Shown in pieces: positions 1 through 8,675 of a DNA stretch of 64,000 bases (positions within the stretch are counted from its first letter, which is position 1; every line of letters starts with the position of its first letter). Below the pieces are notes generated by a model. It was not told the DNA's origin and did no database searches. It was given only the letters and a program-made list of their open reading frames with translations. Position numbers and translations under genes: made by a program. The DNA lies in contig JAJCZL010000013.1 of NCBI GenBank assembly GCA_029262415.1, positions 41,427 to 105,426 of the forward strand. The letters run 5' to 3'. The DNA comes from Deltaproteobacteria bacterium. Its GTDB lineage: Bacteria > Desulfobacterota > Binatia > UBA1149 > JAJCZL01.

Positions 1-63
1 CGGCGCTTCAGAGCGCGTGCGAGACCTCGGTCGGCGTGGTAGGCAAGCCCGAGGAGGCAACAC

Positions 64-900
64 ATGGGAGTACTTGAAGGAAAGACAGCCGTCATAACCG
101 GCGGGGCGAGCGGTATCGGTGCAAAGACGGCGCGCCGTTTTGTCGAGGAAGGCGGCAAGGTCGTCATCGCCGACATTTCGGACGAAGACGGTGGAAAGCT
201 TGCCGAAGAGATCGGCGCGGCGGCATCCTATGTCCACACCGATGTTTGCAACGAGGCCGACGTGGCCTCCGTGTTGGCGCATGCCGTGTCGCATTTCGGT
301 TCGCTCGATTGTCTCTTCAACAACGCGGGCTCTGCCGGCGTCGACGGGATGATTGAGGAGACGGATGCGAGAAAGATGGCCACTACGCTGTCGCTGCTGC
401 TCGGGGCGGTGGTGTTCGGAATGAAGCACGCCGCCCCGATCATGAAACGGCAAAAAAGTGGATCTATCATCAGCACCGCCTCGGTTGCGGGTATCGATAC
501 CGGTCGTGGCCCGCATGTCTACAGCGCTTGCAAGGCGGCGGTCATCCACCTGACGCGCTCGGTAGCGAAAGAGCTTGGTGAGTCGGGCGTGCGTGTCAAT
601 TGCATCTGTCCAGGCGGGATTGTTACGCCCATATTCGGCCGCCATCTAGGGCTTTCAGAGTATGAAATCCAGGAGAAGCTTCCGCTGGTCAGCGAGGTGC
701 TCTGCAACGCGCAGCCGATTCGCCGTTCGGGGCAGCCCGACGACATCGCCAACGCCGCGGTGTGGCTTGCGAGCGACGCATCTTCATTCGTCAACGGCGA
801 GGCGCTGGTCGTCGACGGCGGCATGACCCGCGGCCCGGGTTGGAGCGAGTCGCAGATGTTGATGGATACGTTTCGCGACATCCTCGGGGTGCAGGAGTGA
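64..900 (+). CDS. SDR-family NAD(P)-dependent oxidoreductase
   Basis: This is a classical short-chain dehydrogenase of 278 aa, the usual family size of 250-280 aa. The Rossmann motif TGGASGIG lies at residues 12-19, NNAG at 86-89, catalytic Ser near 140 and the YxxxK pair at Tyr153/Lys157. The C-terminal substrate loop ends with the common VNGEALVVDGGM signature. It should reduce a carbonyl or oxidise an alcohol in the cytosol; the substrate cannot be read from sequence. The start is an ATG after a strong GAGGAGG ribosome-binding site. Its stop abuts the converging glnS gene. The 63 bases before it contain no recognisable gene end. Confidence 0.93.
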   Translation: MGVLEGKTAVITGGASGIGAKTARRFVEEGGKVVIADISDEDGGKLAEEIGAAASYVHTDVCNEADVASVLAHAVSHFGSLDCLFNNAGSAGVDGMIEETDARKMATTLSLLLGAVVFGMKHAAPIMKRQKSGSIISTASVAGIDTGRGPHVYSACKAAVIHLTRSVAKELGESGVRVNCICPGGIVTPIFGRHLGLSEYEIQEKLPLVSEVLCNAQPIRRSGQPDDIANAAVWLASDASSFVNGEALVVDGGMTRGPGWSESQMLMDTFRDILGVQE

Positions 901-2592
901 TCAGCTGTTTTTGGCCTGGATTCTCGCCCAGGTGTCACGAAGCGTGACCGTGCGGTTCAGGATCAAAGCGTCTTCGGGGCTGTCGGGGTCGACGCAGAAG
1001 TATCCGAGCCGCTCGAATTGAAAACGGTCGCCCGGCGCGGCTGACGCAAGGCTCGGTTCCACCATGCACCCGCTACGGATCTCGAGCGAGTCGGGGTTGA
1101 GGTTGGCGATGAAGTCTTTCCCTTCCGGTGCTTTCATCGGCGTGGGGGTGATGAACAGGCGATCGTAGAGGCGAACCTCAGCTTCGATGGCGTCGCGCGC
1201 CGAAACCCAATGTAGTGTCGCCTTGACCTTGCGGCCGTCTGCGGCGTCGCCGCCTCGTGTGGCGGGGTCGTAGGTGCAGCGCAGTTCTAGGATTTGACCG
1301 GTATTCTCGTCCTTGATGACGTCGGTGCAGGTGATGAAGTATGCATAGCGCAGACGCACCTCACGGCCGGGCGCGAGCCGGAAGAACTTGCGCGGCGGGT
1401 CTTCCATGAAGTCGTCGCGCTCGATGAAGAGTTCGCGTGAGAAGGGGACCTTGCGGGTTCCCGCGCTCGGGTCTTCGGGATTGTTGACGGCGTCGAGTTC
1501 GTCAGTTACGTCCTCTGGGTAGTTCTCGATAACGACACGCAAGGGATCGAGAACAGCCATCACGCGTGGCGCAGTCCGGTTGAGTTCGTCGCGTACGGCG
1601 GTCTCGAGTTGCTCGATCTGCACGGTGGCGTGGTGACGTGCCAAGCCTACTTCGGTGCAAAACTTGCGGATCGCGTCTGCGGGGAAACCACGGCGGCGCA
1701 TACCGGAGACCGTCGGCATGCGCGGGTCGTCCCAACTCTCGACGTGCTCTTCGGAGACTAAGCGGCGCAGTACGCGTTTGCTCATCACTGTGTAGGTGAG
1801 GTCGAGGCGCCCGAATTCGATCTGCTGAGGATGGCGCGGGGTTTCTAGTTCCTGGAGAACCCAGTCGTACAACGCTTTGTTGTCGGCGAACTCAAGGGTG
1901 CAAAGCGAGTGCGTGATGTTCTCTATCGAGTCGGATAGGCAGTGCGCGAAGTCATACATCGGATAGATGCACCAGCTATCGCCGGTTCGGTGATGATGGG
2001 AGAACTGGATCCGATACAGCACCGGGTCGCGCATTACGATCTTCGGCGAAGCCATGTCGATCTTGGCGCGTAGGGTACGGGTTCCGGCTGCGAATTCGCC
2101 GGCGCGCATGCGTATGAACAGGTCGAGGTTGTCTTCGACCGTTCGTTCTCTGGAGGGGCTGTCACGCCCCGCTTCTTTCAGCGTGCCGCGGAATTCGCGC
2201 AGTTGCTCGGCGTCGAGATCACAGACAAAAGCCTTTCCTTTCTTGATCAGTGCGACCGCGTATTTGTAGAGAAGCTCGTAGTAGTCGGAGGCGTAGTATT
2301 GGTGCTCTCCCCAGTCGAAGCCGAGCCAACGTATGTCTTCTTGAATCGATTCGACGTACTCGGTGTCTTCGGCTGCCGGGTTGGTATCGTCGAAGCGCAG
2401 GTGGCAGCGCCCGCCGTACTCCTTGGCGATACCGAAGTTTAGGCAGATCGATTTGGCGTGACCGATGTGCAAATAGCCGTTGGGCTCAGGAGGGAAACGC
2501 GTTACGACCCGGCCGCCGTTCTTTCCTGTTGCCACGTCGCGTTCGACGATCGTGCGAATGAAGTCCTTACCCGATGTGCTCGTCTCGCTCAC
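901..2592 (-). CDS. glnS: Glutaminyl-tRNA synthetase
   Basis: Class I synthetase that charges tRNA-Gln with glutamine in the cytosol. The protein is 563 aa, close to the 550 aa typical of bacterial GlnRS. The PPEPNGYLHIGH segment places the HIGH motif at residues 42-45, the KMSKS equivalent reads VMSKR, and the C-terminal beta-barrel anticodon-binding region is complete. I choose the GTG at 2592 because GGAGAAG precedes it and alignment with the family starts there; the frame stays open upstream to 2892 but that extension has no family resemblance. The window also encodes GatCAB, so GlnRS probably handles Gln-tRNA directly while GatCAB serves Asn-tRNA or is redundant. Confidence 0.96.
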   Translation of the reverse strand: MSETSTSGKDFIRTIVERDVATGKNGGRVVTRFPPEPNGYLHIGHAKSICLNFGIAKEYGGRCHLRFDDTNPAAEDTEYVESIQEDIRWLGFDWGEHQYYASDYYELLYKYAVALIKKGKAFVCDLDAEQLREFRGTLKEAGRDSPSRERTVEDNLDLFIRMRAGEFAAGTRTLRAKIDMASPKIVMRDPVLYRIQFSHHHRTGDSWCIYPMYDFAHCLSDSIENITHSLCTLEFADNKALYDWVLQELETPRHPQQIEFGRLDLTYTVMSKRVLRRLVSEEHVESWDDPRMPTVSGMRRRGFPADAIRKFCTEVGLARHHATVQIEQLETAVRDELNRTAPRVMAVLDPLRVVIENYPEDVTDELDAVNNPEDPSAGTRKVPFSRELFIERDDFMEDPPRKFFRLAPGREVRLRYAYFITCTDVIKDENTGQILELRCTYDPATRGGDAADGRKVKATLHWVSARDAIEAEVRLYDRLFITPTPMKAPEGKDFIANLNPDSLEIRSGCMVEPSLASAAPGDRFQFERLGYFCVDPDSPEDALILNRTVTLRDTWARIQAKNS

Positions 2593-2703
2593 TACTTCTC
2601 CGTTCGTTGTGGGGGGTGATGGCGCGCAACCCGCGGTCAGTCTACGGGTTCCGGCCGTGAATGTCGCACGAGTGCCGCGTTCAATCAGGGGATCGGCATG
2701 ATA

Positions 2704-2738
2704 GCGACGGGCGGATCCAGATTGGATCCGCCCGTCGC
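2704..2738. promoter_or_regulatory. Perfect 15-bp hairpin in the glnS / acyltransferase divergent spacer
   Basis: Arms 2704-2718 and 2724-2738 are perfectly complementary around a 5-base loop. No T-run follows on either strand, so an ordinary intrinsic terminator is unlikely. It lies about 110 bases upstream of glnS and 325 bases upstream of the wax ester synthase gene, in a 470-base divergent spacer (2593-3062). It could act in the glnS leader or be a protein-binding site. I see no other gene in this spacer. Confidence 0.55.
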
Positions 2739-3062
2739 CGCTGAACGGTTGTCGGCCGGGGGTGGTCCGCTCGCTAACACCATCGTGCCTGCCCCGTCTC
2801 TCTCGGACGAAACCCCGGCACCGGCGGCCGGCGCCGACACGAGGCGAACAACGGTTACCCCATAGCCCGCAGCTCTGCACGCCGCGTGCCATGCATCCGA
2901 CCTGTGCGAGTTCGTGACCGGCCTTGCTGCAATCCTCAACGCATTCGCAAGGCCGGCACTATGAGCAGCTCGGCTGCTGTGGTACCTAGCCGACACGCAC
3001 ACGCCGAACAGGCAAAAAACTGACGTAAGTATCGGGTGGCGTGGTTAACAGAGGACAACGCG

Positions 3063-4571
3063 ATGGCTAAGGCATGGTACGAACGACTTACGCAGGCCGA
3101 TAACTCATTTTTGGTACTGGAGGGCCCGACCACCCACATGCACGTCGCGGGCCTTATGATCTTCGATGACGGGCCGGTCTCTAAAAACGGGCGGGTCGAC
3201 ATCCAAGCGGTTCGCGACCAGGTTGCCTCGCGTCTCGATCTGATTCCTCGTTACCGCCAGCGTCTGATGTTTACTCCGGTCGAAGGACATCCTGTGTGGG
3301 TAGACGACGCCAGCTTCAATATCGACTACCACGTTCGCCACACCTGTCTGCCGAGCCCGGCTGGGCCTCGAGAACTGCGAGTCCTCGCTGCACGCATCAT
3401 GTCGCAGCAACTCGACCGCGGTAAACCGCTGTGGGAGAACTGGGTTGTCGAACGGCCGGGCCGGCCCGGCTTCGCGCTGGTCAGCAAGACCCATCACTGC
3501 ATGATCGACGGCGCCTCGGGTGTCGACCTCATGGCCGTCTTGATGAGCCTGGAGGCTGACACGCCGTTGGGCAAACCGGCGCCGTGGACGCCACGCCCGA
3601 TCCCGAGTGCCTTGCAGATGGCCGCTGGTTCGGTTGCGCACTGGGCCTGGACACCGATCGATGTCGCGCGCTCGGTAGTTCGCAATGGCAGCGGGATTCT
3701 AGGGAACGGACTAGCGATGGGACGTGCGCTCGGGATGACTGCCGCAAATGCGTCGGCGACTCCCGTCAATCGCCCGGTGGGACCACACCGACGCTTCAAC
3801 TACACAACCTTTCGTTTGAGCGACGTCAAACGCGTCAAGGCAGTGCTCGGGGGCACCATCAATGACGTCGTGCTCGCTACGGTCTCTATGGCTGTGCGCG
3901 CCTACTTGAAGCGCCATCGCGTCCGCCTCAACGGCCTCGACTTTCGCGTCATGACTCCGGTAAGCGTTCGTTCAGAGGCTGAACGCGGCAAACTCGGCAA
4001 TCGTGTTTCGGCTTGGCAGATCCAGTTGCCGGTCGCCGAGGCGAACCCGGTTCGTGCTTTGGAATTGATCGCTGCAACGACACGCGGTCTGAAGGAGAAG
4101 CACGAAGCTCTCGGCGCGCAAATGTTGACGCAGGTGACCGAGTGGACGGGCTCGACGCTTCTGAATATCGCCGCCCGACTGGCCAAACGTACGCTCCCTT
4201 TTAACACTGTCGTCACCAATGTTCCGGGCCCTCAGGTGCCGTTGTATCTGTGCGGGTCCAAGCTTTTGCAGACCTATCCGATGGTGCCGTTGTTCGTGAA
4301 GCAAGGATTCGGCGTCGCCTTGTTCAGCTACAACGGAAATCTTCACTGGGGCGTCAATGCCGACTGGGACGTGATGCCCGACCTCGATGACTTCGTCGCG
4401 GTCTTGGCGGAGTCGTTCAAGGAACTTTGCGAGATTGCGGGGTTCGAAGCCGAGGTGCCGGATTCCGATAGCGGCGACGCAGGGCAGATGAGCGCTGGTG
4501 CCTCGCCGCCGCGGACGCCCGGCGCGGTGGCTGCGGCGGGGCATATAGCGACCGATCCGTCGGCGACGTAG
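3063..4571 (+). CDS. Wax ester synthase/diacylglycerol acyltransferase (WS/DGAT)
   Basis: Bifunctional acyltransferase of 502 aa that esterifies fatty alcohols or diacylglycerol with acyl-CoA to make storage lipid at the inner membrane. The catalytic HHxxxDG motif is at residues 144-150 (HHCMIDG). The N-terminal region with LTQADNSFLVLEG and the C-terminal NVPGP segment are typical of the WES/DGAT family, and the length fits. The ATG at 3063 is preferred over one at 3036 because an AGAGGA site sits just ahead and the family starts there. The stop TAG at 4569-4571 overlaps the GTAG target sequence of an IS5-derived repeat, so the C-terminal tail may have been trimmed or replaced by that insertion. 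Confidence 0.93.
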   Translation: MAKAWYERLTQADNSFLVLEGPTTHMHVAGLMIFDDGPVSKNGRVDIQAVRDQVASRLDLIPRYRQRLMFTPVEGHPVWVDDASFNIDYHVRHTCLPSPAGPRELRVLAARIMSQQLDRGKPLWENWVVERPGRPGFALVSKTHHCMIDGASGVDLMAVLMSLEADTPLGKPAPWTPRPIPSALQMAAGSVAHWAWTPIDVARSVVRNGSGILGNGLAMGRALGMTAANASATPVNRPVGPHRRFNYTTFRLSDVKRVKAVLGGTINDVVLATVSMAVRAYLKRHRVRLNGLDFRVMTPVSVRSEAERGKLGNRVSAWQIQLPVAEANPVRALELIAATTRGLKEKHEALGAQMLTQVTEWTGSTLLNIAARLAKRTLPFNTVVTNVPGPQVPLYLCGSKLLQTYPMVPLFVKQGFGVALFSYNGNLHWGVNADWDVMPDLDDFVAVLAESFKELCEIAGFEAEVPDSDSGDAGQMSAGASPPRTPGAVAAAGHIATDPSAT

Positions 4572-4707
4572 GGAAGCTCTGCACAAGTCTTTCAAAACCG
4601 CGCTACATTCCGCGGCTACATTCCGCGCGGAATGTGGTAACTCGGCGCAAAGTACACCGGCGGCACGATGATCGGTCGGCTCAGTCACTTGTGCAGAGCT
4701 TCCCTAG
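4568..4707. mobile_element. IS5-derived miniature element, copy 1 (132 bp plus target bases)
   Basis: The element runs from GGAAGCTCTGCACAAGT at 4572 to its inverted copy ending at 4703. The flanks GTAG (4568-4571) and CTAG (4704-4707) match the YTAR-type target duplications of the IS5 group only loosely. The two ends are near-perfect inverted repeats of about 17 bp. Inside lies the 18-bp perfect palindrome ACATTCCGCGCGGAATGT (4618-4635) shared by all three copies in the window, plus a short tandem repeat of its left half. It has no coding capacity. It fills essentially the whole spacer between two converging genes and could serve as a bidirectional terminator. It is inverted relative to copies 2 and 3. 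Confidence 0.85.
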
Positions 4708-4720
4708 CCGGCCGCCGCGG

Positions 4721-6148
4721 TCAGTCGTGGTCTCGGAGAACGTTTTCAAATTGGTCGCGGACGGCCGCGATCCGTTCGTCCATGTTCTCGCGCGTCCACC
4801 CATCGGTCGGGATCGGCGCTAACACCACCGCTTCGATCGTTGCAGGGCGTACTATGTTCGCATGTTTCGGCAGCGCATCGAGCGCGTTGCGAAACACGAT
4901 CGGGACCAGCGGTACGCCTGCCTGCATGGCGATGTGAAAGGCGCCTTTCTTGAAGCGTCCCAGACGCGGTGTCGGACTGCGGGTCCCCTCGGGCGAGATG
5001 ACGATGGAGAGACCCGAGCGCAGTGCGTCTACTGCCGGCTCGAGTGCAGCAACGGCCTTGGTGTGGTTGAAGCGGTCGAGAAACACGGTTCCTGCGAACT
5101 CGAATACCGGACCGAAGATCGGGTTGTAGCGCGCTTCTTGTTTGGCGATGCCGACGACGTCGCGCCGCAACATCTTGCAAAGCAGCAACACGTCGATTTC
5201 GCTTTGGTGGTTGAAGATGAACACCGCCGGCCGATGCGACCAGAGGTGATGTTCGCCGCTGGTATGTAAATCGATGCCGGTGAGTGCAGTGCCGAGTTCA
5301 CCCCAGGTAGACATCGTCACGTTGACCGCTTGGCGTCGTGACCCGTTGAGAATCCAAGCGGGCAGGCCGGCCGCCAACGATGTGCCGACGGCACCCATCG
5401 CAAGCCCGGTACGTATGACGTCGGAGAGGCCCGGCCTGCCACGGCTGGTGAAACGCCGCACAGGCCAGCCGCGCGATGATGCGATCGCCGCCAGTCGGCG
5501 GTTGGGGTTGAGCGGTCGCGGGTTGCCGACGTTCTCGAGCAGCGGTAGGTCTTCGTCGCTATCGGTGTAGAAGTAGCTTTGTTCGAGATCGATGCCGATC
5601 TCGCGTGCGAGTCTCTCTGCGACCTTCTGTTTTCCCTCACCGTAGCACAAAGGCTTGATAGTTTCACCAGTGAAGGCCCCGTCTTCGACTTCCAACAGCG
5701 TGCAGAGCACGTGTGGGATCTCCATGTCACGGGCGAGCGGCTCGGCCTGATAGCGAGTGGCCGAACTCACGATCGCGACGGTGTGGCCCATGGCTTTATG
5801 GGCGTCTACGAGCGCACGCGATTCGGGGTAGATGTCGGCGGCCAGTTGGTTCTCGAAAGCCTGCTGGCCGAACTCTTCGAGGGCCTGTTCAGAGACGCCG
5901 CGCAGGATGCCGGCGGTCGCGGCAATCAGACCCGAGAACCCGGTTTGACCGGTCGAGAAACTGACCGAGCTCAGGGTAAGCGCCATGAACTCGCGCGGCG
6001 ACATCTTTCCCGACAGCAGTCGGTCGCGAAAAATGGTGACCGCGGAGAAACCTGCGAGCAGCGTGCGGTCGAGATCGAAGAAAGCGGCCACCCGCGGTCC
6101 TTTCGGGCCGTTGCGGATCTCGCGGGTGATTTCAGCGTGTAGTGCCAT
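4721..6148 (-). CDS. HAD-IB phosphatase fused to PlsC-type acyltransferase
   Basis: Two-domain protein of 475 aa. Residues 20-240 form a HAD-IB phosphatase with the nucleophile motif DLDRT at 25-29 and a later DSDEDLPLL metal motif. Residues 285-475 form a 1-acylglycerol-3-phosphate acyltransferase with NHQSEID (His314, Asp319) and PEGTR around 387-390. The family is known as HAD-IB hydrolase/PlsC fusions and probably makes phosphatidate and removes a phosphate in lipid synthesis. That suits its convergent neighbour, the wax ester synthase. I use the ATG at 6148; a GTG at 6190 is an alternative, and neither has a strong ribosome-binding site. Confidence 0.88.
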   Translation of the reverse strand: MALHAEITREIRNGPKGPRVAAFFDLDRTLLAGFSAVTIFRDRLLSGKMSPREFMALTLSSVSFSTGQTGFSGLIAATAGILRGVSEQALEEFGQQAFENQLAADIYPESRALVDAHKAMGHTVAIVSSATRYQAEPLARDMEIPHVLCTLLEVEDGAFTGETIKPLCYGEGKQKVAERLAREIGIDLEQSYFYTDSDEDLPLLENVGNPRPLNPNRRLAAIASSRGWPVRRFTSRGRPGLSDVIRTGLAMGAVGTSLAAGLPAWILNGSRRQAVNVTMSTWGELGTALTGIDLHTSGEHHLWSHRPAVFIFNHQSEIDVLLLCKMLRRDVVGIAKQEARYNPIFGPVFEFAGTVFLDRFNHTKAVAALEPAVDALRSGLSIVISPEGTRSPTPRLGRFKKGAFHIAMQAGVPLVPIVFRNALDALPKHANIVRPATIEAVVLAPIPTDGWTRENMDERIAAVRDQFENVLRDHD

Positions 6149-6229
6149 TGGGGGGCGGAGTGGACCGGGTATCGCCGGGGCCCGGAGCACGCACCATACT
6201 CCCTCGGGGCCCCGTGCGGCAACTCCCAG

Positions 6230-7075
6230 CTATTCGAGGCCGACCGTGTCGACGAGAAAGCGATGGATGGCGTCGGTCAACTCAGCCCACTTGGGTTCGA
6301 GCATCAAGTCATGACCTTGCCCCGACATCAGGTGAAACTGTGCGCGGTAGGCTCGCGCTGTCCGTCGCTGTTCGCCGACGGTGAAGATCGCGTCGTGCTC
6401 GGCGGCGAACACGGCAAGAGGCGTGGTTACTTTTTTTGGGGTGAAGCCCGGTGCAAGCGCCAACACTGTCAACGCACGGACGGATTCGGGCACCAACTTG
6501 GCGAAGAGTGCCTCCGGCTTCAGGGCCGACTGCGGCCCGAGGAACGCACCCGCCGCCAATTCAGGCGTTCCCACCAGTGCGAAGCCGTCTGCGAGCAGAA
6601 GCTGGCGTAATACCGGACCCGGCGAACGCCATGCAGCGCGCAGTGTCGCGCCGAGTGCGCCGGCGATCGGCACCGGCGCGAGCAAAACCGCCGCCGGTAA
6701 ACTGCGCGTCGTCAAGCAACGTTGTACAAGCGCACCGCCGAGGCTGTGACCGATCACTGCGGGTGGCGGCGTGATCGCCTCGATTCGTTCGTGTAAGAAC
6801 TGTGTATAGTCGGCTAAGCTGTATTTGTTGATGCGGCCTTTTAGGTCAGCGCTGCTACCGTGCCCCGGCAGGCTCACGGTGTGCACTTGGTAGCCGTGAC
6901 CGGCAAGGCGGGTTGCCATGTCGGTCCAACACCACGCTCCATGCCACGCACCGTGTTGAAGCAGCAAAGGCGTGCGGCGCGTGCGGCGCGCCGGTGTGAG
7001 GACGATGTGTTCGATCGACGCGGGCGTGCCGGCGAGGTTGGCGGCCGACGGGCTCGCGCCGTCCGCAGAGTTCAC
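6230..7075 (-). CDS. Alpha/beta hydrolase
   Basis: Predicted serine hydrolase of 281 aa. The oxyanion segment LLLQHGAWHGAWCW, the turn LPGHGSS and the nucleophile elbow GHSLGG are all present, with a C-terminal GHDLM segment that should hold the catalytic His. The first 30 residues are low-complexity and may not be part of the fold. Its ATG overlaps the stop of the upstream methyltransferase by ATGA, so the two are co-transcribed and translationally coupled. An esterase or lipase-like role is the best guess; the substrate is unknown. Confidence 0.85.
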   Translation of the reverse strand: MNSADGASPSAANLAGTPASIEHIVLTPARRTRRTPLLLQHGAWHGAWCWTDMATRLAGHGYQVHTVSLPGHGSSADLKGRINKYSLADYTQFLHERIEAITPPPAVIGHSLGGALVQRCLTTRSLPAAVLLAPVPIAGALGATLRAAWRSPGPVLRQLLLADGFALVGTPELAAGAFLGPQSALKPEALFAKLVPESVRALTVLALAPGFTPKKVTTPLAVFAAEHDAIFTVGEQRRTARAYRAQFHLMSGQGHDLMLEPKWAELTDAIHRFLVDTVGLE

Positions 7076-7758
7076 CGGCGCGGCTTTGCGATGAGGACCT
7101 CGGATGGGATGAACCAGCTCGTCACCACTTCGCTGTACAGGGTCTGCCAGCGATCTGGTGGCAGGTAGTCTTTGAGTTCGAGCGGCCGCCGGCCGCCGAC
7201 CGCTTGGGGATATATCGAGGAGATCCGCTGCCAGGCTCCTGTGATCAATCCTGAAAGTAACCCCTTATCCTTTGCCAGGCTGACCAGACAAAGCATTCCG
7301 TCGTCGGTCAGCATGCGTTCGGCTTCGGCAACGACCTCGGCGATCTCGTTGTCGGGCAAGAGGTCGAATACATAGTTGGCGACAAACCTGTCGATCGATC
7401 GGTCTGCCGGAGCAAGCTTGGTCTCGCCCGATGTCTGGGTGATGTCGATCTTGTCTTTGAAGCGGGTCAGTCGCTCGTTCGACAGCCTGACCATCGTTGC
7501 GCTGAGATCAACAGCCATGTAGGACGCGGCGTCGATCAGGTGAGTTCCGAGTAGTTCTTCGGCGTAGCGCCCGGTGCCGCAACCGAACTCGAATACCGCG
7601 CGTGCGCGATGAAACTCGGCATTGGCGGTGAGGGCGTCCAGCGCGGGGTCTTCGTAAAACCCTTGCGTGTCTTGACGCTCACCAAAGGCATCGTAAAACG
7701 AACGTGCCTGTAAGTGTGAAAGTAGGGTGGGTTGGATTGCAGCCGACGCGTTGTTCAC
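7072..7758 (-). CDS. Class I SAM-dependent methyltransferase
   Basis: Protein of 228 aa with methyltransferase motif I as VFEFGCGTGRYAEEL, an acidic motif II residue in YMAVDLS, and motif IV around DRFVANYVFDLLP. The substrate-binding part is too variable to name the acceptor. It overlaps the following hydrolase by four bases, indicating one operon. Its 5' end lies against the integrase remnant region, so its promoter may lie within old mobile-element sequence. Confidence 0.85.
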   Translation of the reverse strand: MNNASAAIQPTLLSHLQARSFYDAFGERQDTQGFYEDPALDALTANAEFHRARAVFEFGCGTGRYAEELLGTHLIDAASYMAVDLSATMVRLSNERLTRFKDKIDITQTSGETKLAPADRSIDRFVANYVFDLLPDNEIAEVVAEAERMLTDDGMLCLVSLAKDKGLLSGLITGAWQRISSIYPQAVGGRRPLELKDYLPPDRWQTLYSEVVTSWFIPSEVLIAKPRR

Positions 7759-7941
7759 AGGTCCCTCTTCTCCTCACCATGTACCGCCCAAGCCAGGGCG
7801 GTTACCACTCGATCGTTGTCCCAAAACAATTCGCCGCCGCTCTTTGATCCGCGGTGCGAGCGCTGCGTCCAGTATACGCTCCGGGTCTTGCCCGACCACT
7901 TTCAGCACGTCGGCAACCGTATCTCGATCGGCGATATCGAG

Positions 7942-8217
7942 ATCAGCGGTAAAGTTAGCGCGAAAGACGCGACGCGTCAATGGGTGCTCGCGATTCTCCA
8001 ACGGATTGCAGCGCAGGCCGGTGCCCATCGCGGCGACGGGAACAAGAACTCAGTTTCGCCGCATGTTCTTCGACACACGTTTTTACGTAAACTGGCTGAG
8101 GAGAAAGGAGTTCAGTACGCCAAAGAAGTCTCCGGCCACCGCAGCGACCGGTACATCCGGCATTACATCAAACCGAGCAAGGAAAACCTCGCCGCAGCGA
8201 TCGATGAACTCTCTTGA
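7942..8217 (+). pseudogene. Tyrosine recombinase/integrase, C-terminal remnant
   Basis: The frame encodes the last part of a tyrosine recombinase: SPHVLRHTF carries the HxxR pair, SGHRSDRYIRHY carries the second His and, nine residues on, the catalytic Tyr. The reading frame is open from 7732 but the residues before about 7942 do not resemble the N-terminal SAM-like or Box I region, so the gene is 5'-truncated and almost certainly inactive. It is divergent from the methyltransferase and lies 170 bases from an IS5-derived element, marking an old insertion site. Confidence 0.75.
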
Positions 8218-8384
8218 GTTCCAAGTGCGCAACGGAACAAACCCAGCGAATAACTACGCCGCTAGCTACGGGTTTCATCGCTTCGCTCCGGCGACAGGCG
8301 GTAATGCCCCAATCCGCTGAGTTCCGCGCGAAAACCGGCACGTAGCACGGGGGTTTTGCTGCTCAGGGGGATGCAGTGCGTGGG

Positions 8385-8675
8385 CTAAGGAAGCTCTGCA
8401 CAAGTGACTGAGCGGACCGATCATCGTGCCGCCGGTGTACTTTGCGCCGAGTTATCCACATTCCGCGCGGAATGTAGCGCGGCGGTTTCAGCTCGCGGAA
8501 GCTAGCCGGCCGGCGCTACCCGGCCTGTCTTGCAGTCCGTCCCCGACTTCAGTCCCTTTCTGACTCCACGCTCCCGACGCGAACCTACGTTGCTCACCCA
8601 TCGCCCAGCCTTCTCACGAGTCGCTCGGCTTACGTACTTATCTCATTTTGAAAGACTTGTGCGGAGCTTCCCCAG
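8385..8675. mobile_element. IS5-derived non-autonomous element, copy 2 (283 bp)
   Basis: GGAAGCTCTGCACAAGT begins at 8389 after CTAA, and the inverted copy ends at 8671 before CCAG. The first 120 bases match copy 1 (inverted) and copy 3, including the 18-bp palindrome at 8458-8475. The right end shares the TTTTGAAAGACTTGTGC segment with copy 1. About 150 bases between 8505 and 8640 are absent from copy 1. The segment 8504-8532 is shared with copy 3. No intact transposase is present. It abuts a truncated gene on its right side. Confidence 0.85.
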
